In this document: piece after piece, positions 25,286 to 34,656 of the stretch
How the letters are laid out: each line of letters starts with the position of its first letter
How positions within the stretch are numbered: the first letter of the stretch is position 1
Assembly: GCF_032302195.1 (NCBI RefSeq)
Contig: NZ_CP135275.1
Span: forward strand, 2,356,001 to 2,420,000
Direction: 5' to 3'
Source of the DNA: Paenibacillus sp. MMS20-IR301
GTDB taxonomy: Bacteria > Bacillota > Bacilli > Paenibacillales > Paenibacillaceae
Length of the DNA stretch: 64,000 nt
Made by a program: the position numbers and the translations under genes
The notes under the pieces: generated by a model
Told to the model about the DNA's origin: nothing
The model's database searches: none
What the model saw: only the letters and a program-made list of their open reading frames with translations

Positions 25286-27234
25286 GGGGGTGTCCCATAA
25301 GCCATGAAATGGCTGGGACACCCTTGTTTTGGAGTTGGATGGACGTTTGCGCTCGGTGAGGACGCTCCGCGAACGAAACGTTGTTACAATCGCTGTGCTC
25401 TCCAGATTTTTTTCATTCCTCTTAGCGGTGAAAATCCGGAGACCAAGGCGAACGCTTCCGCTTTTCCACAATCGTTCCGTCCTCTCCGCTGTTTAAGCGG
25501 GATACGAATACACATTTTTCAACAAAACAAAAAAGAAATCGCCTTTTTGGTAAAATGGAGGTACCACCCAACCATCCCAAAAGGAGCGATTTCTTTGTAC
25601 ATTCAATATACCATGGACCAACTTTGCCTGCCAATGGATTTAGAAGAAGACATTCCAGAAAACCACCTCGTTCGTGTCGTGAATGCCGCCGTTAGTCGGC
25701 TGGACGACGCTATCTTTGACGCTGCCTACCCTGGGGGCGGCCGTGACAGCTACCATCCTAAAATGCTGACCAAAGTCATTATTTACGCCTACACTCAGCG
25801 TATCTATTCCTCTCGCCAAATCGCCAAAGCGGTACGCGAGAATATTCCCTTCATGTGGCTCGCTGGTCGGCAGCGGCCAGACTTTCGGACGTTGAATCGT
25901 TTCCGTTCCCAACGGATGAAGACCGTTCTCGAAACCGTATTTACCGCCGTGCTCCAGTTTCTGGCTGACGAAAAATACGTTTCACTGGAGCAGTACTTTG
26001 TGGACGGAACCAAAATGGAGGCGAACGCCAACCGCTATACGTTTGTGTGGGGCAAGGCGGTCAGCAAACACAAAGCCAAACTGCAGGAAAAGGTGCATGC
26101 CCTGTTCACTGGCATTGAAACGGCAGAAGAGCAGGAACAACAGGCGAATCAAGGAAAAGATCTTGTTGAACTCGGTTCAAGTTCTGAAGTGAGCAGCGAG
26201 AAACTCGAACAAGCCGTGCAAAAGCTTGAAGCTCAGCTTAAGACAAGCCCCTAAAAAAGGCAGTACGGAAGCTACGCAAGGATTTGCTTCCGCGGCTGCT
26301 GAAGTACGAACAGTACCAAAAGCTGCTTGGCGACCGAAATCGCTTCAGTAAAACAGATTCAGACGCGACGTTTATGCGAATGAAAGAAGACCACATGCGA
26401 AATGGCCAACTGAAACCGGGCTACAATGTACAGATTGGGACCGAAAACCAGTTTATTTTAGCCTACAGTCTACACCAAAGACCGACCGACACCCGCTGTT
26501 TACAGCCGCACATGGAAAAAGCAAGGCATATCCTTGGGAAACTTCCAAAGACCGTAATCGCGGATGCAGGTTACGGCAGCGAAGAAAACTACGCCTACCT
26601 AGAAAAGAAAGAAATTCAGGCGGTCGTGAAATACGGCAGCTACCATAAGGAAAAGAGCAAAGCCTGGAAAGCGAATGCCGGAAAGATTGAGAACTGGACG
26701 TACGACGAAGCCGAGGATCGCTGGACATGCCTGGCAGGACAAACGCTGCATTTCCGCAAAGAGAGCAAGGAAATCTTAGAGAGCGGATATGAAATTCAGA
26801 AGCGTCATTACCGAAGTCAGAACTGCGAAAGATGTCCGCTAAAGGAAAGCTGCACGAAGGCAAGTGGAAATCGGGAAGTTGTGGTGAGTTTGGAACGGTT
26901 AAGGTACCAAAAGCAGGCTCGGAAAATGCTGCGAAGCGAGGAAGGATACCTCTTAGCCGTTCGTCGAATGACGGAGCCAGAAAGCGTATTTGGACAACTG
27001 AAGAACAACCGGGGCTTCCGGCGTTTTCTGCTTCGCGGCATGGAGAAAGTGACGCCCCAGGTCGGATGGCTTTCCCTTGCTCACAATCTACTGAAGCAAG
27101 CTGCGAATGACCAAAACGCAAAACAGTGATCCTCCAATAACCGAAGGATCGCTGTTTTGCTGTCATTTTACTTTTTCAAGATAATAAATTCCTGTCTCTG
27201 TTGTAAGAATATCTACTTATGAGACAGCCCCGTT
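25286..27234 (+). mobile_element. IS1182-family insertion sequence
   Basis: About 1.95 kb. Imperfect terminal inverted repeats match 14 of 16: GGGGGTGTCCCATAAG on the left and, read inwards on the minus strand, GGGGCTGTCTCATAAG on the right. Just inside the left end a long hairpin (25287-25322, GGGTGTCCCA...TGGGACACCC) is followed by TTGTTTT; inside the right end a 16-bp stem (27114-27156) overlaps the transposase stop codon. Both look like terminators insulating the element. No certain target duplication; both ends are flanked by AAC outside the G-run, read inwards. The element sits between the manganese catalase gene and a small ORF. Confidence 0.85.
25595..27129 (+). pseudogene. IS1182-family transposase, split by a frameshift
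   Basis: DDE-type transposase. The N-terminal part (25595-26254) starts at TTG with AAAAGGAG upstream and contains the conserved YHPKMLTKVIIYAYTQRIYSSRQI and VDGTKMEANANRYTFVWGK blocks. It stops at TAA 26252-26254. The C-terminal part continues in the -1 frame (...LKKAVRKLRKDLLPRLLKYEQY..., then FSKTDSDATFMRMKEDH, VIADAGYGSEENY and the EGYLLAVRRMTEPESVFGQLKNNRG glutamate block). The joint is GCCCCTAAAAAAGG: one extra C would restore a single frame of about 511 aa. Either a one-base deletion or -1 recoding; I favour inactivation. Confidence 0.82.
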
Positions 27235-27249
27235 TCTTACGCTGCATGT

Positions 27250-27411
27250 TCATTTAGTTCTTAAGTCGCTATACGCCTTCAGCTTCTCATTAAGCACATC
27301 CTGAAAGCTCTGAGTCTTATCATCCGTCCGTTGCGGCTTAGGATTAAGAACGGGCTGAGGTCTAAAAAACTGATGATTAAAAGCCATAAGATTATGTACG
27401 CTCATACTCAT
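27250..27411 (-). CDS. Small hypothetical protein (53 aa)
   Basis: Minus-strand ORF of 53 codons (beginning M-S-M-S-V-H-N-L-M-A and ending Y-S-D-L-R-T-K) with AGAAGGAGG 10 nt upstream of the ATG. Soluble, with a predicted C-terminal helix (SFQDVLNEKLKAYSDL). The good ribosome site and clean frame support it; the family is unknown. It is immediately beside the right end of the IS1182 element but intact. Confidence 0.5.
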   Translation of the reverse strand: MSMSVHNLMAFNHQFFRPQPVLNPKPQRTDDKTQSFQDVLNEKLKAYSDLRTK

Positions 27412-27523
27412 TGAAATTCAACCTCCTTCTTTAATCTCCAGCACGCTTTTCGCGAGTGCGAAGTATCTTATTCCTTATATAAACCGCTCCTTCCAGTCCT
27501 AAACAGTTAATTCTCATTTTCAG

Positions 27524-27565
27524 GAAAAAAATAATCTCCAAGCCGCTATTCCGGCTGGAGATTAT
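27524..27565 (-). terminator. Terminator after the aldo/keto reductase gene
   Basis: Minus-strand stem ATAATCTCCAGCCGG / CGGCTTGGAGATTAT followed by seven T; 22 bp beyond the reductase stop codon. Confidence 0.85.
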
Positions 27566-27586
27566 GTGCAAACACGCAAATCCGTT

Positions 27587-28588
27587 CTACTTTTTCAGCG
27601 CTGACCAGGAAACCTCATTCAGCAGCTCCAGCTCCTCCCGGCTCAGCCGGAAGGCCATGGCACCGATATTCTCCCGGGCATGGCGGACCTTGGAGGCACC
27701 CGGAATGGCGACTACGGTATCGCCGTGATAATGAATCAGCCAGTTCAGCGCCACCTGGCCCGGAGTAACCCCGTACTTCCCGGCCAGCCCGGACAGGCAG
27801 TCAATCAGCGGCCTGCTGCGGTTCATACTGCCTTCGTCCAGACCCGACTGCATCCGCCGGATCCGTGACACTGAAGCAATCTGTGAAGGGTCTTGGTGGA
27901 AACGGCCGGTCAGAATGCCCTGCTGCAGCGGAGAGTAGGCAATAATTGAAATTCCCAGCTCCTTGGCAGCGTCCATCGTTCCGTTCTGCTCGATACTGCG
28001 GTGCAGCAGATTGTATTTCACCTGATTGGAAACCAGCGTTAAGCCGTACGTTTTCAATATGCGGTGAGCTTCTGTCATTTGCTTCACAGAATAATTGCTT
28101 ACACCGACATAGCGGATTTTGCCTGCGGCAACCAGTCCCGCCATCGCTTTCATTTCACTGGCAATGCTCGATAAGGAGAAGGGCTGATGGATCTGATACA
28201 AATCAATTTCTCTTCCGCCAAGGCAGGCAATCCGTTCATCAATGGTAGCTGTAATCGAGCCTGCCGTCCGCAGCAGCGGCCACCATTTGGTGGCAATGAG
28301 CGGGGCGGCATGCGGGCTGCCTTCTTGCTTGAGCCGGTCCAGCACCTGGGCCAATGCCTGCTCAGATTTGCCCCCGCCATAGATTTCTGCCGTATCGACC
28401 CAGTTCATGCCGCCCGTAAGGCTCACGCGCACAATTTCCAGAATATCGTCATCGGTAAGATTGCTCCAGTAGCGGCCTACAATCCCGCTGCCCCGGCTGA
28501 ACTGCCAGCAGCCAAGCCCAAGCGGTGATACGGATAAATCCGACCGGCCCAGCGGCCGTAATTGAACCTTGGTCAGAAGTGTCTCCAT
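27587..28588 (-). CDS. Aldo/keto reductase
   Basis: 333-aa (beta/alpha)8 NADPH-dependent oxidoreductase. The catalytic tetrad is visible: Asp and Tyr in NWVDTAEIYGGGKSE, Lys in LIATKW, His in LYQIHQP. The C-terminal cofactor signature is VVAIPGASKVRHARENIGA. Length and motifs match the YccK/IolS-like general-aldehyde group. ATG with AGAAGGA upstream. Single gene with its own terminator. Substrate unknown. Confidence 0.92.
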   Translation of the reverse strand: METLLTKVQLRPLGRSDLSVSPLGLGCWQFSRGSGIVGRYWSNLTDDDILEIVRVSLTGGMNWVDTAEIYGGGKSEQALAQVLDRLKQEGSPHAAPLIATKWWPLLRTAGSITATIDERIACLGGREIDLYQIHQPFSLSSIASEMKAMAGLVAAGKIRYVGVSNYSVKQMTEAHRILKTYGLTLVSNQVKYNLLHRSIEQNGTMDAAKELGISIIAYSPLQQGILTGRFHQDPSQIASVSRIRRMQSGLDEGSMNRSRPLIDCLSGLAGKYGVTPGQVALNWLIHYHGDTVVAIPGASKVRHARENIGAMAFRLSREELELLNEVSWSALKK

Positions 28589-28815
28589 GCTTCATCCTTC
28601 TCTCAGAGATATAGTATTTAACACACAGCTTAAGACTTCCCCTGCAGCCTGTCAAATACAGGATGTACAGCAGCGATCCCCTGCTTATTTATAGAACAGG
28701 AAGAACCTGTATAATCGGTGATGGCCTCCCAAAAGGGGGATATGGTATAATGTCCCTGCCTAACTGCTCAACGCTGCAGGAAGCTCAAGCTACACAAATG
28801 TAACGGAGGGAATTC

Positions 28816-29487
28816 ATGATTAAATTTTTAGGTGTCCTGCTGCTCTTTCAGCTGGTGGGCAATCCGTTTCTGGCCCTGATTATTCTGTTTGCCGTCCTAT
28901 ATTTCCTGGACCGCCGGTATGTTGGGATTATGCCCAGCATTGCCAAGCCTTTCCGCCGCAGCCGGCAAATATCCAAGCTGCGGACAACGATTGCCATGAG
29001 CCCGAATGATGTAACGGCCAAATTCGATCTGGCGCGGCTGCTCACTGAACGCAAACGCTACAGCGAATCCAAGGAACTGCTGACAGCCATTGCTGACCGT
29101 TATGAGACCTCCGCTGAATACTGGGTGGAGCTTGGCTATGCCAACCTGAAGCTGGGACAGCTTCCCGAAGGGGAAGCCCAGATGCTTAAGGGCCTTGACA
29201 TCAACCGCAGGGCTCAATACGGCCAGCCTTATCTCCGCCTGGCTGAAACCTTCCGCCACACGGACCAGGACAAGGCCCTGTTCTATGTGAGCCAGTTCCA
29301 GGAGATCCAGACCTCTTCGAGTGAGGCTTACTATCTGGCCGGCTCCATGTATAAAGCGCTGGGCCGCAGTGAGGATGCCTCCCGGGCTTTTGCCGAATCC
29401 ATTGCCATTTACCGCTCATTACCCAAATACAAGAAACGCCAGGAGCGCGGCTGGGCGCTGCGCAGTTACCTCGCTAAGCTCCGCTGA
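28816..29487 (+). CDS. Membrane-anchored TPR protein
   Basis: 223-aa protein with an N-terminal hydrophobic segment (about 4-31) and then three to four tetratricopeptide repeats (from about residue 60: DVTAKFDLARLLTERKRYSESKELL, then SAEYWVELGYANLKLGQLPEGE and AYYLAGSMYKALGRSEDASRAF). Probably a cytoplasm-facing scaffold on the membrane. ATG with AACGGAGGG upstream. Monocistronic, ending at a strong terminator. No specific partner can be read from the context. Confidence 0.8.
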   Translation: MIKFLGVLLLFQLVGNPFLALIILFAVLYFLDRRYVGIMPSIAKPFRRSRQISKLRTTIAMSPNDVTAKFDLARLLTERKRYSESKELLTAIADRYETSAEYWVELGYANLKLGQLPEGEAQMLKGLDINRRAQYGQPYLRLAETFRHTDQDKALFYVSQFQEIQTSSSEAYYLAGSMYKALGRSEDASRAFAESIAIYRSLPKYKKRQERGWALRSYLAKLR

Positions 29488-29595
29488 GAGAACCGCTACA
29501 TACGTCCCGCAGTAACGGGACAGCCTTACCCGATATGCAACATTATGCAATGTATAGCGTGTGCATTCACTTGCCACTTGCCTGCTAACGCAAAT

Positions 29596-29644
29596 AACCT
29601 CCGGGTTCTGCACATGCCCTGCGCAGCCCGGAGGTTGTTTTTTA
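29596..29644 (+). terminator. Terminator after the TPR gene
   Basis: Stem AACCTCCGGG / CCCGGAGGTT (29596-29636) followed by GTTTTTTTT. The stem may also serve the convergent DUF4179 gene. Confidence 0.88.
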
Positions 29645-30793
29645 CTATTTTACAGGAACCGTGATCTCCAGCTCCGGAATATACGCCTTCAGTCCGCCCT
29701 CCTTCCCGGTATAAGGCTTGATTACAATATACTCCGGCGTCGTTTCAAAGGGTTCAAATCCAAAGCTGTAGGACAGGATATCCCCTCCGCCTGTACCGTT
29801 GCCGCTAATCATCTGAACCTCCCGTCCCTGTTCATCCGTAAGCTCAATTCCGAGGGCGAAATGGCCGTTGACCTTATATTTCTCCGGAATAGCCGCTTCT
29901 AACGCTTGGATTCCTGCTCCAGGCTCCCCTATTACCTCTGCCTCCAGCATGGTCGTAGTCCGGCTTACCTCCAGCCGCTTAATCTGCAGACGGATATGAT
30001 CGTGGACTTTAATCTCATCCGGAGTGAGCACGAAGCCTTCAAGTGTATGCTTGCTCACCGGGAACTCGAAAATGAAGGGCTCAGCTTCTTCGGGAATGTA
30101 AACCCGCATTTTGAAATCAAACTGGTCCGGGACTTGCAGATTGCCTGAATTCAGTGTTGTAACAATGACAGAGTCAGGTGCCTCCAGCCCGCCGGGTGCA
30201 ACGCCCCATGCCGTGTTTACAAGTTCTCCATCCACAAAAAACTCAATTTCATTTCTTTGCCCGGTCTCAGGATCAGGAATGACCCATGTATCGGAAAAGG
30301 ACTCATGTGCATACACGCCCTGCGACCGGGTCAGCACCAGCGATAAGCGGCTCCCGTCATACATTTGCTCCGATACGGTCAGTGTGATCCCACCATGTGT
30401 AACGCTATGCCGGATCTCTGAAGTCAGCCCCGCCTCATTTGCTTTTTGCAGCCCCGTGTCTCCGGCCAGCCTGAATACACTGTCCAGGAACGGCAGCTTC
30501 TTCAGCGTTTCCGCCATTGCCGGGGAGACAAATCCGAGGCTGATCACCAGCACCAGCACTGCGGCAGCTGACGCTGCACTGATGAGTATCCGGGACAGCC
30601 AGGTGTGTTGTTTACGGTGCACTCTGGCTGTTTCTGCTTCGCCGTGCAGGTCCGTAGCTTCAAGCCCGGTTCCGGCCTGGCCGCCGATCATCAGGTAAGT
30701 GTTCTCCATGCGGGCCTTCACCTGATCCGGCAGCTCCGGGAGGGCCTTTTCCTTCAAGCCGGCCAGCCGTTCCTCTAATTGCTGCTCATTCAT
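29645..30793 (-). CDS. DUF4179-domain anti-sigma factor
   Basis: 382-aa single-pass membrane protein: cytoplasmic N-terminus (1-about 67), one membrane helix (about 68-90, ending SPAMAETLKK) and a large extracellular part with DUF4179 and beta-rich domains. It overlaps the ECF sigma gene by 4 nt (ATGA), the usual arrangement of a sigma factor with its membrane-bound antagonist; release presumably follows an envelope signal. No zinc-binding anti-sigma motif (HxxxCxxC) is visible. The signal is unknown. Confidence 0.85.
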   Translation of the reverse strand: MNEQQLEERLAGLKEKALPELPDQVKARMENTYLMIGGQAGTGLEATDLHGEAETARVHRKQHTWLSRILISAASAAAVLVLVISLGFVSPAMAETLKKLPFLDSVFRLAGDTGLQKANEAGLTSEIRHSVTHGGITLTVSEQMYDGSRLSLVLTRSQGVYAHESFSDTWVIPDPETGQRNEIEFFVDGELVNTAWGVAPGGLEAPDSVIVTTLNSGNLQVPDQFDFKMRVYIPEEAEPFIFEFPVSKHTLEGFVLTPDEIKVHDHIRLQIKRLEVSRTTTMLEAEVIGEPGAGIQALEAAIPEKYKVNGHFALGIELTDEQGREVQMISGNGTGGGDILSYSFGFEPFETTPEYIVIKPYTGKEGGLKAYIPELEITVPVK

Positions 30794-31323
30794 CCGTTCA
30801 TCTTCCTTTCTGCAGGTTCTGTAAGGATTCCATAGAGTGTTTTCCTCGCCCTGTGCAGCCTGGTCTTGACCGCTCCAGCAGGCAGCTCCAGCAGCCCGCC
30901 GATTTCCTGGAGCGTCAGCCCCTGGTAATAATGAAGCGTCACAATTGTCCGGGAGATTTCTTCAAGTCCGCTGATGGCATTATGAAGATCCATATCCGTC
31001 TCCTGCCGGGATAACGAATGTATTCCCTCAGGCGGCTCAGACATTATCACCACCCGCTCCCGCTTCCGCAGAATCATATTGCATTCATTGATCAGAATCC
31101 GCATTATCCAGGTGCCAAAGAACGACGCTTCCTTGAGGCCGGATATCGCTTTGTAGGCTTTCAGCACCGTCTCCTGCATGGCATCGCTGCAATCCTCGTC
31201 GTTTCTGACAATCGACCGCGCCACACTGTACATCTGCCTTTCCCGGCCCTTGACCAGCCCAATAAAAGCTTCGCTGTCTCCTCCCTGTGCACGCCTGACC
31301 AGTTCCTCTAGATTGCTGTCCAA
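30790..31323 (-). CDS. ECF RNA polymerase sigma factor
   Basis: 177-aa sigma-70 family protein with only regions 2 (about 22-90, containing ARSIVRNDEDCSDAMQETVLKAY) and 4 (about 110-165, HYYQGLTLQEIGGLLELPAGAVKTRLHRARKTL). It directs polymerase to envelope-stress-type promoters and is held by the co-expressed DUF4179 protein. TTG start with AAGGAGGGG upstream. Most ECF factors activate their own operon, but I found no convincing AAC-type -35 upstream. Confidence 0.92.
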   Translation of the reverse strand: MDSNLEELVRRAQGGDSEAFIGLVKGRERQMYSVARSIVRNDEDCSDAMQETVLKAYKAISGLKEASFFGTWIMRILINECNMILRKRERVVIMSEPPEGIHSLSRQETDMDLHNAISGLEEISRTIVTLHYYQGLTLQEIGGLLELPAGAVKTRLHRARKTLYGILTEPAERKMNG

Positions 31324-31425
31324 GTGGCTTCCCCTCCTTCCTTTCTGCTGATTAGATGAAGCACAGGCCCGAAAGGTTACTTCTTATGTAGACAAAAATA
31401 TCCGCATGCATCCAGCTGAACAATA

Positions 31426-31460
31426 AAGGGCAGGCTTCACGAAACCGGAAGCCTGCCCTT
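31426..31460 (-). terminator. Terminator after the MMPL exporter gene
   Basis: Stem AAGGGCAGGCTTC / GAAGCCTGCCCTT with an 9-nt loop, followed by TATTG on the minus strand; very stable stem, short U-run. It separates the exporter operon from the sigma operon. Confidence 0.78.
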
Positions 31461-31488
31461 ATTCATTTCTGTTCAATCATACAGCAGC

Positions 31489-34400
31489 CTATAAATCCAG
31501 GGACCCGCGCTGTTCCTCAGCGGAGGCCGAGGCCGAGCCCGAGAACGGCCACCAGTTGGCCCGGCCGAACATCCGCACCATGACCGGCACGAAGAACGGC
31601 AGGAACACCAGCGCATACAGGGCAAGACCCGACAGCACCACTGTAGCAATCTGCATCATCGACAGCACCCCGGAAGGGTACATCGAGGCGAAGGTTCCGC
31701 CCAGAATCACTACCGCAGACAGAATTACCGTGCCCATATTCCGCATGGCATGCAGAATGGCTTCGCGCACATCCCAGGTTTTATTCTCATTGAACCGTGC
31801 CATCAGGAAGATGCTGTAGTCAACCCCGAGGGCAATCAGCATTACGAAGCTGAAGAACGGTGTCGTCCAGGTAATACCGGAATAGTTCAGCAGATGCACG
31901 AAGATCGCTTCCGTTACGCCAAGCGCAGAGAAGTAGGTAATCAGCAGTGAAATAATCAGATACAGCGGCATTACGATGGAGCGGAGCAGCACCACCAGAA
32001 TGATGAAGATCCCGCCCAGCATCAGAATAACCGTACGTGTATAATCCTCATTCGAGATCGTCTGCAGATCATTGTAAGTGCTCGTAACCCCGCTCATGGC
32101 GGTCTCCGCATTCTCCAGCTTCGTCCCGGCTACTGCCCGGTCCACCGCTGCCTGAATGGCACCGACGCTGTCAATCGCTTCTGCACTGTAAGGATTCTCG
32201 GCAAACACAACATCCAGAGTCATTACCTTCCGGTCCTGCGACAGGTAAGTGTCAAATACCTGCTGAATCCCGTCCGCTTCAAGTGCCTCGGCCGGTACAA
32301 AGAACCCGCTCAGCTCTTCATCCTTGGCCTCCTGAATCTGCTTGAGATAATCCTGGGCGGAACTGAGCCCGCCCGTAATCTGCCCCAGGCCGTCCGCACT
32401 CTGGGTGAGTCCGTCCGTGAGCTGGCCGAGCTGGCCGCTCAGCTCGCCGAAGCCGTCCGCCAGCTGCTGCTGTCCGCCCTGCAGCCCGTCAAGGCCGCTT
32501 GTGATGGCCGGAATCTTCCCGGCAATCTGGCCCTGACCGTCTGCCGCCTGGTTCAGGCCCGACTGCAGCCGGCCGATTCCGGCCACAAGCTGATCCAGAC
32601 CCTTCACCAGCGCGCTTTGCCCCGCTGCCGCCTTGACGTAGCCGGCGTTAGCCTCGGTAAGGCCGGCAGCTGCTCCCTGCAGCTGGCCGGAAATCTGGCC
32701 AAGCCCGCCGGCCAGCCCTGCAGCACCGGTCGCGCTCTGCGCTACCGTGCCTTTGATGGTCTGGTAATTCACATCCTGCAGCAGATCAGGATGACTTGCT
32801 TCAAGTCCGCTGAAGGAGCCGCTTAGCCCCGCCAGGGCATCAGCTACGCTCTGCAGCTGGGTCTGGACGCCCGCCAGCCCGCCGTTAAGCGCCGTCAAGC
32901 CGCTGCCGATCTTCTCGTAGCCTTCGAGCAGCGCTGTATTCGCAGCCGCCAGCTGCTTCGCGCTTGCCGCCGCCTGCGCGAGGCCGGCCTTGATCTCTCC
33001 GGCTCCGGCTGAGCCGCTGCGGATGCCGCTCTCGATCTGCGTCAGGCCCTCGCCCAGCGCAATGATGCCCGTCTTCAGCTCTGCCGTGCCTTCGGTCAGC
33101 TTCCTGCTTCCCGAAGCGGCCTCAGCCAGCTTCGGCTCATTCGCCTTAAGCTGCTCACCCGCTTCAGCCAGCCCGGCCTGAATTTTGGCCAGGCCTTCAT
33201 TGCTCTGATCCAGACCGTCAGACAGCGTTGCCACCTGAACCGGGATCAGGAAATCATTAATTTGCTCCCCGGTCGGGCGCGACATGCTGCGCACAGCCTT
33301 AACACCATCCACCTTTTCCAGCTCCCGGCTGATTTTCTCCGCCAGTCCCATATACTCGGCGGTATCCATCCGGTCATCGTTCTTGATCACAATCTTGCCC
33401 GGCATGGACTCACCCGGCCCGAAGCTTTCCGAGATGATGTTGAAGCCTTTGACGGAGGCGTAATCCGAGCCGATTTCATCCAGATTGTTAAACGACAGCT
33501 TCCCGCTGTAAGTGAACAGGAACGGTCCTACAATGACTGCGACGATCAGCAGCGCAGCCCATGGTCTTTTTAAAGAAAACGAACCTGCCGCTCCCCAGAT
33601 CCGGCTCTCGCTATGCTCCAGGTTGCCGCGCGAAGGCCAGAACAGCTTCTGCCCCAGTACTGCCATGAAGAACGGAACAATACTCACCAGTGCCAGCAGC
33701 ATCACCGCGATGCCGACAGCCACCGCTACCGCCGAACGGTAGAGCATGAACTTGGACAGCCCGATGGCCAGGAAGCCGACGAATACCGCCAGCCCGGAAT
33801 AAAAGACCGTGCCGCCAGCCTTGCGGTAAGTAGCAATAATTGCGCTTGTTGTATCCTCTGCATGGGCCAGCTCTTCCTTAAACCGGCTGATCAGCAGAAT
33901 GCAATAATCCGTCCCGATCCCGAACATAACGGCAACCATGAAGATTTGCGTGAAGGTCGACAACGGGAAGTCAAACCGGTCTACCAGAAAAGCAACAACC
34001 GACTGGGACACTATGTAGCTTATCCCCACGGTCAGCAGCGGCACAAACGGCGCCACCAGCGAGCGGAATACCACGAACAGAATCAGCAGGATAAATACGA
34101 CCGTAATATATTCCGACTTCTTGAGCCCTGCTTCCGAGCTGGCAATCGTATCCTCGGTAATCAGCCCTTCACTGGTCATATAATGATCCGCAGTGACATC
34201 GCCAAGCAGCGCCTCCGCTTTGGCCGGCAGCTCCTTGACAGCCTCTTCCCCGCCCTGCACCGACAGGGCAACCATGATCGTCTTGCCGTCTTTGGCAATC
34301 AGCGTATCTGCCAGCTCCGGCTGCGTGAACGGGTCTGTTATTGCGCTTAGCTGGAGAGATTCCATCTCCCCGGCCAGCTGCTCAACCCCCTGCCTGATGC

Positions 34401-34656
34401 TCGCGGTATCTGCGGCCTGCAGACCCTCCGGCTTGTTGAACACCAGCGCCACCTGATGGACAGTCTCTCCGCCCTTCGCGGCAGACACCTCTCTCATAAT
34501 CTCAGCAGCCCGCGAAGAGGTATAGCCCTCCGGAACAGCAATTTGCCCCTTCTCCCGCACCAGATCAGACATTGCAGGCGCGCTCAGGAATAGCACGGCT
34601 GCCACAGCCAGCCAGATCACGATAACCGCCCATCTCGCTTTAAATATCGTTCTCAA
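31489..34656 (-). CDS. MMPL/RND family exporter with long extracellular repeat domain
   Basis: 1055-aa transporter with two blocks of membrane helices. The first (about 150-390) and last (about 860-1040) carry FGIGTDYCILLISRFKE and LGVDYSIFLMARFNE, the MMPL proton-relay motifs. Between them residues about 480-790 form a long extracellular segment of Gly/Leu/Gln heptad-like repeats (GLxxIxxGL, QLxxGLxxL), resembling the YhgE/Pip-type coil. Likely exports a lipid or amphipathic compound. TTG start overlapping the marR stop (TTGA), so MarR controls it directly. Confidence 0.9.
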   Translation of the reverse strand: MRTIFKARWAVIVIWLAVAAVLFLSAPAMSDLVREKGQIAVPEGYTSSRAAEIMREVSAAKGGETVHQVALVFNKPEGLQAADTASIRQGVEQLAGEMESLQLSAITDPFTQPELADTLIAKDGKTIMVALSVQGGEEAVKELPAKAEALLGDVTADHYMTSEGLITEDTIASSEAGLKKSEYITVVFILLILFVVFRSLVAPFVPLLTVGISYIVSQSVVAFLVDRFDFPLSTFTQIFMVAVMFGIGTDYCILLISRFKEELAHAEDTTSAIIATYRKAGGTVFYSGLAVFVGFLAIGLSKFMLYRSAVAVAVGIAVMLLALVSIVPFFMAVLGQKLFWPSRGNLEHSESRIWGAAGSFSLKRPWAALLIVAVIVGPFLFTYSGKLSFNNLDEIGSDYASVKGFNIISESFGPGESMPGKIVIKNDDRMDTAEYMGLAEKISRELEKVDGVKAVRSMSRPTGEQINDFLIPVQVATLSDGLDQSNEGLAKIQAGLAEAGEQLKANEPKLAEAASGSRKLTEGTAELKTGIIALGEGLTQIESGIRSGSAGAGEIKAGLAQAAASAKQLAAANTALLEGYEKIGSGLTALNGGLAGVQTQLQSVADALAGLSGSFSGLEASHPDLLQDVNYQTIKGTVAQSATGAAGLAGGLGQISGQLQGAAAGLTEANAGYVKAAAGQSALVKGLDQLVAGIGRLQSGLNQAADGQGQIAGKIPAITSGLDGLQGGQQQLADGFGELSGQLGQLTDGLTQSADGLGQITGGLSSAQDYLKQIQEAKDEELSGFFVPAEALEADGIQQVFDTYLSQDRKVMTLDVVFAENPYSAEAIDSVGAIQAAVDRAVAGTKLENAETAMSGVTSTYNDLQTISNEDYTRTVILMLGGIFIILVVLLRSIVMPLYLIISLLITYFSALGVTEAIFVHLLNYSGITWTTPFFSFVMLIALGVDYSIFLMARFNENKTWDVREAILHAMRNMGTVILSAVVILGGTFASMYPSGVLSMMQIATVVLSGLALYALVFLPFFVPVMVRMFGRANWWPFSGSASASAEEQRGSLDL

